The notes under the pieces are model-generated. The model had not been told where the DNA came from. It did no database searches and worked only from the letters and a program-made list of their open reading frames with translations. Below are positions 36,591 through 46,455 of a DNA stretch of 64,000 nt, in pieces. The DNA is from Anaeramoeba flamelloides (taxonomy: Eukaryota; Metamonada; Anaeramoebidae): NCBI GenBank assembly GCA_027625915.1, contig JANTQA010000023.1, forward strand, positions 13,950,001-14,014,000, written 5' to 3'. Made by a program: the position numbers and the translations under genes. How positions within the stretch are numbered: the stretch's first letter is position 1; each line of letters begins with the position of its first letter.

Positions 36591-37088
36591 ATTTATTTTG
36601 AATCTTTTATCCTAGTTACAATGTAGGCAGATTATAACCCATATGAAAGCTTTTCTTAAAAAAATGAAAAGAAAAATTTTTTTTTATTTTTTAAACAATG
36701 ACAAGAAAAAGAGAAAAAAATAATAAAAAAAAAGAGAGTAAAATTTATAATAAAAAAAAAGTACAAACTTCATTTTAAAAGTTTTTTTTGTAACTCGGGT
36801 GTTGAATAAGTTGGTTGTTGTTTCCTTTTTATGTCGAAAATTTATGGATCGTAACCATAGTTTATTTTAATAAAGAGGACTAAATATTTGACCCACTCTA
36901 GATCAAATGAAATATATGTTACTTTCTTAAGTTTTAAATTAGAACTTTAAAGATAATGGTGACATCTATAAAGTGCTACTTTTTAAGAATAAGGGGCTGT
37001 TTTTGAATTTTTCTTTTTATTGGCTTACTTTTTTTTCTTTTTTTATTGTAAATTATTTATTTTTTATTGAAAGTTTCCCAAATCTTGT

Positions 37089-37290
37089 TTTCGCAAAACC
37101 CCAGTCCAAGATACCAACACGGCAGTTTTAGCCCAGTTCAAGTACCCGCTTGATAGATTGTGTAGAAAGGCTGATTCGGGTTGGTTCAAATTGTTTCAGG
37201 TCGGTTATGTGCTATCAAATAGCTTCATTTGGATTCAGTTCGGTTTAATTCGTTTATGATCTGATCAGAACAAGTTCAGTTTGTAAAAGA
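37089..37290. other. Compositional island, possible non-coding RNA
   Basis: About 200 bp with clearly higher G+C than either side (CAGTCCAAGATACCAACACG, GCCCAGTTCAAGTACCCGCT, GATTCGGGTTGGTTCAAATT). No frame is open through it. It contains repeated GGTT(C/G)GGTT-type words and a B-box-like GGTTCAAATTG. It fits no snRNA, tRNA or SRP RNA that I can recognise. Confidence 0.3.
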
Positions 37291-37344
37291 TCTAATCATG
37301 AACAAGTTTACCAATTCTTATAAATGATTTTTTCTGACTTTTAC

Positions 37345-37430
37345 CATCTCCAAACACCTAAAAAAAAAAATAAAAAGGAGAGGAACACAAATATCTTCAA
37401 AAAAAAGGAATTTGGAAAAAGTTAAAAATA
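37345..37430 (+). repeat. Hairpin-bearing repeat, copy 2 of 2
   Basis: CCATCTCCAAACACCT, an A-run, AAGGAGAGGAACACAAAT, then AAGGAATTTGGAAAAAGTTA, in the same order as 12238-12325. TCTCC pairs with GGAGA, where copy 1 has CCTCC with GGAGG. Confidence 0.45.
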
Positions 37431-37888
37431 TTGATTGGTTGATTTATTTTAAAGGGAAAAATAACTTCTGATTTCTCTCGAATGGAGAAATTCAAATAAT
37501 AATAATTTAACAATCAAAAAAGAAAAAAACAAAAAAGAAGAAGAAAGATTTTTTAAAGAAAAATTTTTTAAATGCAAAAAAAAGGCATTCAGAACCTTGC
37601 AACCCATTGAAAAATAAACAGTTTTTTCAGTTTGTTGTTTATTTTTCATTTCAGAATTTAAATAATAGATATTTATTAATTTTAATCACCACCAATTAAG
37701 TTACCAAGATTTCTAAAATTAAAGCCCAGAACAAGGCAAACTGTAATCATCAGATCTCTCTGTACGAGATAACCACCATAGACAGATTTAAAATAAATTT
37801 GAATCGAAAACCACCACTATTTGAACCACTTTATATCTTCCTACACCTTTCATTTATATAATGGACTTTTTCCTTCAACTTTAATATA

Positions 37889-38812
37889 AGCTAAATTTCA
37901 AAAATAGGGTCATCATTAGTATTTTCTAAATTATTGGTATGTGTGTTGTGTTAACCAAATATTCTGAATCCAATATCTTTTAAAAGTTATTATTGAATAT
38001 TTAATATCAAGAAACAATCTTCTTTTAATGAAAATTTCCCAAAGTTGAATTCATTTTTTTCAATTTTTCTTTCAAAATGATTCCATATTTTTATTTTTAT
38101 GTTGAATGAACAAGAACATTTTTGAAAACCGTTAATATTCAAGAGATGAGATTAATTAGCATTGGAGAAAGGGATTGTAAAATTCAAAGAAAGTAAAACA
38201 CCCAAGAAGTGTTTGCTTCGAAAACAAGTATCAACCAAATTTGCTTTAATGAGTTACAATGGTTCCTTGAAAAGTGAAGAAATAGCAAGATCAAATAAGA
38301 TCTTCTTTTCTCTTTCATTTGGAGACAATGTGATGAATGTGATCGTATTCATTTTATCTTTGAGTTCTTTGTTGTACATTCAAAAAATTGGTTTTGTTTT
38401 CGTTTTGTTTTCTTTTTCTTTTTCTTTTTCTTTCTTTTGTTGAGATTCTTTTTATCTTGAAAAAGGTATCAAGGAAAGTTTGGGTTGATACCAAATGGGT
38501 AAATAGTAAAAATCTGATAACTATGATGGAAAATTGTTTCAAAAGGTTCTTGGAAGCAATGGTGAATCTTAAATGGATAATTTTAAGATGAAAAATCATT
38601 TCAAAAATAGGGTCAGATTTATTTTTTTCTTAATGGGTTTCTTTTCTCTATTCTTTTATTAGAAATAATAATTAAAACAGAAAAGGGTGTTTTAGACAGT
38701 TATTTTTTAGTTTTAAGTTCTGATTTTTCTGGGTTGAGTTTTGGTATTCACTAAATGAGAAACTACAATTTTTTTTCAATCAAAAATTTGCCCCTATTTT
38801 TGAAATTAAGCT
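37889..38812. mobile_element. Two or three AGC-ended repeats enclosing a coding-like segment
   Basis: TA|AGCTAAATTTCAAAAATAGG at 37889 is the inverse of CCTATTTTTGAAATTAAGCT|TA ending at 38812. The pair could bound a 924-bp element. A third copy of the end in direct orientation (ATTTCAAAAATAGGGTCAG, about 38598) makes an alternative: a 225-bp MITE at about 38588-38812, like the one at 31979-32198, plus a lone end at 37889. I cannot decide between them. Confidence 0.5.
38162..38443 (+). CDS. Unassigned coding-like segment
   Basis: The frame opens after an AG (38160) with TTG and reads LEKGIVKFKESKTPKKCLLR, then FALMSYNGSLKSEEIARSNK and FFSLSFGDNVMNVIVFIL. It then enters a T-rich tract. The first 65 residues have coding-like composition. 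A second short frame (VSRKVWVDTKWVNSKNL, about 38466-38516) follows after an AAAAAG. No start codon context, homology or proper end is visible. It lies between AGC-type repeat ends and inside the possible Mei2 intron, so it may be an element's remnant, an unrecognised exon, or chance. Confidence 0.2.
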   Translation: MEKGIVKFKESKTPKKCLLRKQVSTKFALMSYNGSLKSEEIARSNKIFFSLSFGDNVMNVIVFILSLSSLLYIQKIGFVFVLFSFSFSFSFFC

Positions 38813-38934
38813 TACGATAAAAAAAAAAGGAAAAAGAAATGAACTCAAAAATAATAAAAAGTAAAAAGTTATTAAAAATAAAAAGATTGATTTTTATGAA
38901 ATTAATTTTTTGAAAAAATAGATTATATTTCAAA

Positions 38935-39450
38935 AATTGTGACTCTCTTAAAAGAATAAATTAAAAAAAAAAAAAAAAGTATTATTTAGTATTCAAGGAA
39001 AACCAATTAACAATTAAATCTTATTAATAATTCTCTTTTAAAACATTCTAAACATATAAAAGCCAAATATTTTAAAAAATAAAATCAAAATTTTTGAAAT
39101 GAGCATTACAGAATTTTTATTACCGAACTCTTAATGAAAAAAAGGTTAAAAAGAAGATTTTTTGACTAATTATTAAATTCACTTTAAAAGACATTGCATA
39201 GTCTCAATTTTCTAAATGATTATTTATCTTTTTGAAAGAATTTTTTTTTTCCAAGGTACTTTGATTTACTTTCAAAAAAAAAGTAAAAAAGAAAAAAAAA
39301 TAAAAAAAAAGAAAAAAAAACAAATACTAAACAAAAATTTTTCAAAAAAAAAGAAAAAGAAAAACAAAAATTTGATCAAATGAAAAAAAAATAATTTTGA
39401 TCTAAAAATTAAAAATTTTTATGATAAGAATCTTGAATAAAATCCACCAA
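38935..39450 (+). repeat. Diverged dispersed repeat, copy 2 of 2
   Basis: Block order corresponds to 30540-31080: CAAAAATTGTGAC, ACCAATTAACAATTAAATC, TTTTTGAAATGAGCATTA, CGAACTCTTAATGAAAAAAA, GGTTAAAAAG, TTTTTTGACTAATTATTAAA, then T-run and A-run with AACAAAAATTT. Non-coding. Confidence 0.4.
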
Positions 39451-39633
39451 AATCACTTCCAATACGATAAAAATAATAAGTCAACATTTTTGAAAAATAG
39501 TTTATGTTTGCATATATTCATAAAATAAGCAAAATCTAATTTATAAATTATTTAAAATTAATTTATATTAAAATGATTTTTGAACTAAATAAATTATATT
39601 CAATTATTCTTTTTTCATTTAATATAATATAAG

Positions 39634-41552
39634 AAAATAAAAATTACGAATTCAATAGCGTTGGGAATGAAAAAAACATCAATCAAAAAGAATTATCAAA
39701 GAAATTTTCTTTCAATAATAAAGAGCAAATAGAAAACCAATATCAATTTAGCACAGAAACTAAACAATATATGAAAACTTATCATAATAATAATTCTAAT
39801 AATAATGTCAATAAAAATAATTTGAGTCAAAACAATTTGAATGAAAAACAATTTCCACCAAAATATAATAATCAAAAAATAAATTTAAACCAAAGAAACA
39901 ATTACAAACAAAATTATTATAACAACAGTAACAACAACAGCAGCAGCAACAACAACAATGACAACAACAACAGCAGCAGCAATGGTAATAATAATCGCAA
40001 TTATTATTATAACGAAAATGAGGTTAATCGATTTAACCCCCCTCGAAATAATAATGAAACATATTCTAACAATAATCAAAATTTATATTATAATCACCAA
40101 ATTAAAGAACAAAATAATCCTAAACTAATTAACAATTTCAGTAAGGATTTAAAATTTGAAAGAGAATTAGATCAACAAAAATTTGTCCGACCTTATCATT
40201 TTGGTTCATGGTGGATGGCAAAGCCTGATATATCCAACAATAATTTAATACAACAACAAGAACAACAATTCAATAATAATATCAATATTCAACCCAATAC
40301 TATTACTAATAATAATAATAATAATAGCCATAATAATTATAATTATAATTATAATAGCCATAATAATAATAATGAATATATCAACAATAATAATCATAAT
40401 CAATTTCAACAAAATGAACAGCAGCCAAAAAAAAATGAAAGAAAAGAACACCCGTTAGGGGAATATCCAAACCGTGCATTATTTGTAAGAAATATTGATT
40501 CAAACATCGGTGACGAAAAGCTTTTTAACATTTTTGGACAATTTGGGGAAATTAAAGAAATCTATTCAAAAAGTAAAATCCGAGGATTTGTTTTAATCAA
40601 ATACTATGATATTAGACATTCAATGACAGCATTGGAAAAATTACAAGGTGAGATTATTAATGGAAGAAAAGTTGACATTCACTATTCAATACCTAAGGAA
40701 AATCCCAAAGAAGAAGATCAAAACCAAGGAACTGTTGTTTGCTTTAATTTGGATGAAACAATTACAAACGAACAAATCTTTCACTATTTTTCACAAGTTG
40801 GCCAGGTCAAAGAAATCAGATCGACACCAAACAAGCTAAGACACAGATTTATTGAATACTATGATATTAGAGATGCAAATAGAGCTATCCAGATGCTAAA
40901 CAAGTCAATAATTAAAAATAGAGAAATTAAAGTTGAATTATCAAGAGCTGGTGGGATCAGAAGTAAATTAATTTCAAATTATCGAAAAATGAAAAACACT
41001 TCCCCGAAAAACAAAAAAACTAATTATAGAAAAACAAGAAATAATATTAATAGCAACAGTAATAACAATAACAACATCAAAATAAACAATAGTAATATAA
41101 ATATAAATATAAATATAAATAATAATAATGAATACAAAACAAAGAACCAAAACAGGAATCAATACATATCAAATAATTTTGAGACGTCGAATAAGAATCA
41201 AGAAAATGTTACGTTAATAAATCAAAAAAATTATAATTCTTATAACAACCAAAACACCCCAAAAACTTTTAATAATAAATACAAAAAATATAATAATAAT
41301 AATAATAATACAAATATGAATATGAATATGAATATGAACATACATATGAATATGAACAAACAAAACACCCAATCATCAAACCAACCAAAACTATTATTCA
41401 AAATTGATAAAAATGATCAAAATAAATATTATTCCGAAGATTCTATCAATTATGATAATTATAATTATACCAAACAAACATCATCGAAACAATCTTTTCA
41501 CTTGCCACAAACTGATGAAAATTATCAAGTCAATCAAAATTCGTATTATTAA
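39634..41552 (+). CDS. Mei2-like RNA-binding protein, main exon
   Basis: Mei2-like proteins bind RNA and control meiosis or differentiation. The frame is open from an AG acceptor (39632-39633) to TAA 41552. The first ATG in it is 39771 (593 residues from there), but 45 in-frame codons precede it, so the true start probably lies in an upstream exon (see 33958). Counted from that Met, RRM1 spans about residues 234-308 (RALFVRNIDSN, RGFVLIKYYDIR, VDIHYSIPKENP). RRM2 spans about 320-396 (GTVVCFNLDETITN, VKEIRSTPNKLRHRFIEYYD, LSRAGG). The IPK.NP linker and the SRxGG end after RRM2 are specific to Mei2-type pairs. The C-terminal third RRM found in plant and fission-yeast Mei2 proteins is absent. 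Both flanks are Asn-rich with hexanucleotide repeats. A conserved-looking patch, RPYHFGSWWMAKPD, lies before RRM1. Confidence 0.9.
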
Positions 41553-41935
41553 TGATCGAGAATTTTGTATTTTGACTCATTTTGTAATTTAAAAGCCACA
41601 TTTTTTTTAAACATTATGTTTTATTAGAAAAAAAGTTAATCAAATTGGGAAAAAAAAAAAATAATAATAATATTATGAGGGTATTAATTGTTAATCTAAA
41701 TAAGTAAAAAAAAAAAAAAAACTCAAAATTTTGATAATCTTTTTTTAAAAACATTTATCAAATATAAAAATGTGCTTTTACCAATTTTAGCTAATTTTAT
41801 AATTACTTTATGCTTTTAATTATATGATTAATAATTAATAAATAACACTTCATATTATCAAAAATATGTACAAATAATCAATTTGAAAGAGTTTGATAAA
41901 ATATTACTTTAATTTTTTAAAGTTTGTTTATTATA

Positions 41936-41973
<38 letters not shown>

Positions 41974-43308
41974 ATATTATTTTATATTTTTATTAAAATC
42001 ATTTTGAAAGTTATTCAAATGCAAATGCATCTATATATAATGAAAATCTTAATTTTTTTTAATTTTCTCCTTTATATTTTTATTCTTCCGGATTTTAACT
42101 ATATTTTTAGGTTTTGTTTTTCTAAAAATTATTTTATATCTAAATTAATATATTTATATATATATATTATCATTTTTTATTCTTTTTATTATTTGATAAG
42201 AGATCTTTTTTTTATAAAAATGTTCTTTTATAATGAGGTTTTTATTAGAACAACAATAGAGTATTTTTAAAACTTTAAATAAAAAAAACAATTTTAAACC
42301 ACAAATTTTTTTTCTTTTTTTTTATTCATTTCTTGACTATTAAAATAAATTTAAATAACATTCCAATTTTAAATTACTTTTAGAATGAAATATTTATAAT
42401 TATATCCCATTTGTTAAAAAAATTGTTATTTTTTGTTTTCTAAATTTTGTCAACTATTTCAATATTTGATACATTATCAAAAACAATTTTTTTACTTTAC
42501 TCCAAATTGAATTTCAATGTAATTGGAAATAAACTAATTTCCAAAAATTTAGACACGGTTTAAACAGTTGAAAAATATACAATACTACACTTTACATCCA
42601 ATTTGGAAATAATTTTGATTTTACAAACTATTTTTTCTTTTTTTTTTGTTTTATTTTCATTTCCTTTTTTACAGTTATGTAATCTGTTTTCGTTAGATCT
42701 GAAAATTTTTTTTAATGGTTGATAGAAGTTTTGTGTTGAGTTTTGTTGAATTGAAAAACCATATATGAAAAGGTCGATGGTATCTTATCATTTGATCAAT
42801 CAACAATTGTCGGTGAAATTTCAACAAATTTACCAATAAATTTTTCGTTCGGCTTGTTTCGTTATAGAGGAAACTCCAAGTTTTTTTTTTATATGTTTTT
42901 CTTTTATTGATTTGAAAATGATTACTTATAAAAATATTAATACTGGGTAACTTATATGTAGTTTTATATTAGATTTGGAAAATATATAATATCCCTTAGA
43001 GGACGATATCAACTCACTTAGATTTCCGATTTTTTATCCTAATATATATGTACATTTTTCACATTCTGAGAGAAATAAATATTTTAGAATAAAAATTGAA
43101 AATCTGAGTGAGTCGATTGTGTTATTCAAAGATGTCAAATTTGTTGAAAGTATACTTTTATTAGTAAGTGTATTTATGGTGATTTGAGTGTATATTTTGT
43201 TTAGTAGATTTTTTGACATAAGATGAATTATGGTATCATTAATTCGTAAAAAAGTGGGTTGTTTATAATAGTTAAATATTTATTTTAGATACTCTTTTTG
43301 TCTATTTA
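41553..43308. other. Intergenic spacer with F2 element and (AT) run
   Basis: Contains a (TA) microsatellite at 41939-41970, very A/T-rich sequence, and an F2 element (42539-42990). The stretch just before the tRNA should include its upstream flank. No gene or promoter motif is recognisable. Confidence 0.55.
42539..42990 (+). mobile_element. F2 inverted-repeat element
   Basis: Starts TTCCAAAAATTTAGACACGG then TTTAAACAGTTGAAAAATAT. It shares the ACACTTTACATCCAATTTGG, GTTATGTAATCTGTTTTCGT and GGTGAAATTTCAACAAATTT blocks with 9467-9985 and 48222-48918. The 3' end is diverged or truncated. Non-coding. Confidence 0.6.
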
Positions 43309-43380
43309 GCTTCGCTAGCTCAGTCGGCAGAGCGTCAGGCTTTTAACCTGAATGTCGCGGGTTCGAGCCCCGCGCGGAGC
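43309..43380 (+). tRNA. tRNA-Lys(TTT)
   Basis: A full 72-nt cloverleaf. The acceptor stem GCTTCGC pairs with GCGGAGC (one T-G and one C-G). The D arm is GCTC..GAGC. The anticodon stem TCAGG/CCTGA encloses loop CTTTTAA with anticodon TTT. Variable loop ATGTC and T arm GCGGG-TTCGAGC-CCCGC complete it. Internal A box (TAGCTCAGTCGG) and B box (GGTTCGAGCCC) are intact. No intron and no encoded CCA, as expected for a nuclear gene. It reads lysine AAA, and by wobble AAG, codons, which are frequent in this genome. The G+C peak against the A/T-rich background is striking. Confidence 0.97.
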
Positions 43381-43395
43381 TTTCTTTTTTTTTTT
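43381..43395 (+). terminator. RNA polymerase III terminator of tRNA-Lys
   Basis: TTTC followed by T11 directly after the discriminator end of the tRNA. A run of four or more T on the coding strand is the standard Pol III stop. Confidence 0.85.
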
Positions 43396-45114
43396 GCATT
43401 TCTTTTAACTTTTTCGAGTATTCTAGTGTTTTACTTTCACAAAAGTTTAATAACCCAAATTTCAAACACCTATTTTTGTCTCTGACAACAAACAAAAAAA
43501 GATTATTTTTAACTTTTTTTGCAATAATTTTATTCGATTTTTATTTTTAAAATAAAATTTAAATTTCAATTTTCAAAACTAAATCTAACTTTTTTTTACT
43601 TCCTTTAAACATTTCTTAATTCTCATAATTTTAGAAAACTACAAGATTATCAAAAAATAATAAATAAAATTTTTATTTTTTTTTTATTTTTCAACCAAAG
43701 AAAAAAACATCAGTCAGTTTGGTTTTTAAAACATAAAATCTGAACAAAATTAAATTCACCGAAAAATCTCAAGATTGTACACATTATTTTTGAATTTTAT
43801 CAACAAAAATTAATATTACTAAAATGCAAATTTGGTAACTTAATTTGAAAATTTTTTAGTAACTTAATTTTTAGTTGATTGTTTGTACCTTAAAAGTAGA
43901 AATTACTACAAATTATTAGATCAACACAATTAACATACGTAATCTTTTGAGACAAATAACCGTTCCAGGGTTTATTGATAACCTTCGATACGCTTAATAT
44001 TAAAAAAGAATCGAGTATGACAGATCTTCTATGTTCACAATATTTCTGTTGGATTGATCTTAGAATATCTACTTCCCTCTATTCAGACTCGTGTGTGATT
44101 GTCTAACTTTTAAAATTTTCCATAATAACATAACAATACACCACCAATTTAAATTGCCACATTAAAAACTATTCTTTTTCTTCTCTTGTTGGTTCCTCTT
44201 TTCCTTTATCAGTCTTTTTCAGATAATTTTTTTCAGAGATCATAAAATATGCATTATATTTTATTTATTTCTTGAGATTTTAATTGTTTTTCTCAGTAAT
44301 GTCCTCTTTTGAAAAAAAGTTATCAGTTAATTGTTTTCATTTGATTTTATTCCCAGGAAAGTAAAATTCGTTTTTTTCCGAATTGCAAAAAATTAATAAA
44401 ACGTATTTTTAAACTTGAAAGAGGGGGTTATCTTTATTTCATTTGATTTAAAATCAGTTTTCAAGTTATTAATTCATGAAAATACTAGCTTGTTTTAGTA
44501 ACTACTAAATAATTTTTAATAGCAAATTAACCTCTTTGGGTCAATTAATTACTTTTAATAACATTTTTATATATTGTATATTTTATACTTCAACTTCTTT
44601 TTCAGGGGGGCTGACTTTTATTTGATTTTACCAAAAAATTTGAAATTTTGGGATTGTAAATACCAAACAAGAAAATTCAAAGAATATATTTTTTCATAAA
44701 TAAAAATACAAAAAATGAAAAATATTTTATTTTTTGGCAGTTCCATAGGAAGTAAAAATAAAATTGAAAATTTGGGGTTAAATATTTTTTTTAATTTAAT
44801 AAACAGTTTTTCTCCATAATAAATGTTATTTACAAAATTGCCAACATTCCATTACTTTAAATTCTTGTTGTTATTTTATTTATTGTTTTTAGTAGTATGC
44901 GATTTTCAAATTTTTTTTGTAAACAAAGGGGTCTTTTAATCGTGTAAAAAAATCCAAATAAATTTATGAATTTATTTTTGTTAATTATACTTTGAGATAT
45001 TTTCTTAAATAACCAATAGATAATTGTTTTTATAATGTGGTATTCATACAATAACATTGGAATATAGAGATAAATTGACTGGTGATAAATATCCCATGTC
45101 ATAGGTTTTCTAAA

Positions 45115-45645
45115 ATCAGAAAGAATTTAATAAAATCTAATCAATTTTGCTCTGTTCTTTTGAACTTTGGAAACCTCACTACAGTGCAACTCAAGTGCCT
45201 TCAAGTATCTGTAGAGCATTATAGACTGTCATTGTGTTTTTTTTTTTTACTTTAAGAAATAAAAAGTAAATTTGTGAAATTTTCTTTTAATTTCTGGTTT
45301 AAAGAAAAAACTAAAGGTAGTTTTCTTGTCGTTTTTTGTTTTATTTATTAAGTGTTCTAGGTTTTTTGAGGTTTTCTATTTTATTTGTGAAGTGTTCTAG
45401 TTTTTTTTTTTGGGGTTTTCTATTTTATTTTGAAAATCAATAGATTTTCGTTAGGTTTTTTTTTGAGTTTTCTATTTATTTCGACAACCAATAAATTTTC
45501 TAAATAAAATAGAAAACCTCAAAAAAACCTAGAACGCTCCACAAATAAATAGAAAATTCAAAAAAAAACCTAACGAAAATCTATTGATTTTCAAAATAAA
45601 ATAGAAAACTCAAAAAAACCGAACGAAAGGTATTCTAGCATTTTT
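45115..45645. repeat. Composite hairpin/decamer array, copy 5
   Basis: Decamers CAAGTGCCTT, CAAGTATCTG, TAGAGCATTA at the left are followed by paired modules. TTAGGTTTTTTTTTGAGTTT and AAACTCAAAAAAACCGAACG surround TCTATTGATTTTCAAAATAA and its inverse, and GTGTTCTAGGTTTTTTGAGG occurs twice. Much of the array can fold on itself. Confidence 0.65.
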
Positions 45646-45715
45646 ATACTTTTTGAAATAATGTGAAAACATATATGAATTTTGGGTTTATTTCAAAAAT
45701 TAAAAAATAACAAAC

Positions 45716-46455
45716 CAAAAATTGGGAGTTGACATAACTTGCAAATTATTGCAAAATGCAAAAATTTGCAAAATTTTATTAATATTATTCTAAAGATTGT
45801 GGGTGAATTGAATTGGTATCTCAGGGGCTTGTAGTGTTCCTGTGTATTGCTACACGATTGTAATAAAATGTTAGGAAATGTCATAGATATGACAATTTTT
45901 AATTGTGTAACATTAGTAAATTCCATAGTTATGGCAATTTTTTAATTGTGTAACATTTGTGAAAATGTCATTGGTCCGAAATTGTGATAACTATGACATT
46001 TTTTTTTAGATAGTATATTTATATATTATAGATTCAGGGTGGGTGAGGTACGTAAGGTACGTAAGGCCGAATCAATGTATTTTGGTTTTTGATACATAGA
46101 AAAACCGCTGGTTTGTATTGGGTAGGGTAAGGTAAGGTATTAGTGAGTATTACTTACGATTTTTCCGAAATGTCATAATTATGACAATTTCGGACCAATG
46201 ACATTTTCACAAATGTTACACAATTAAAAAATTGCCATAACTATGGAATTTACTAATGTTACACAATTAAAAATTGTCATATCTATGACATTTCCTAACA
46301 TTTTTCAACTATCATGAAGTAACGTATTGAAATGCTACTGACATTTAAGATACCAATTCAATTCACCCACAATCTTTAGAATAATATTAATAAAATTTTG
46401 CAGATTTTTGCATTTTGCAAAATTTTGCATTTGGTACTTACAGCCCAAAAATTAA
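45716..46455. mobile_element. 740-bp fold-back (long inverted repeat)
   Basis: The left arm begins AAAAATTGGGAGTTGACATA, then GCAAAATGCAAAAATTTGCA and AGATTGTGGGTGAATTGAAT. It is mirrored on the right by ATTCAATTCACCCACAATCT, then TTTTTGCATTTTGCAAAATT. The inner 130-bp arm blocks (with TGTCATAGATATGACA and GTGTAACATTAGTAAATTCC) are almost identical. A 60-70-bp middle block differs between the arms. The centre (46020-46150) is unique and carries GGTACGTAAGGTACGTAAGG and GGGTAGGGTAAGGTAAGG. No coding frame. It resembles a fold-back or Mutator-type non-autonomous element. Confidence 0.8.

Noticed and set aside
39885-40451. Antisense Ile/Val-rich frames opposite the Mei2-like gene
   Set aside because: They are the reverse of Asn codon repeats (AAT/AAC read as ATT/GTT) and have no independent support.
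41893-42270. A 125-residue Ile/Tyr/Phe-rich frame resembling a membrane protein
   Set aside because: It runs through a TA microsatellite and very A/T-rich DNA. Composition explains the hydrophobicity.
46030-46140. Telomere-like GGTAAGG repeats
   Set aside because: Only a few units, mixed with GGTACGTAAGG, at the centre of a fold-back element. Not an array.
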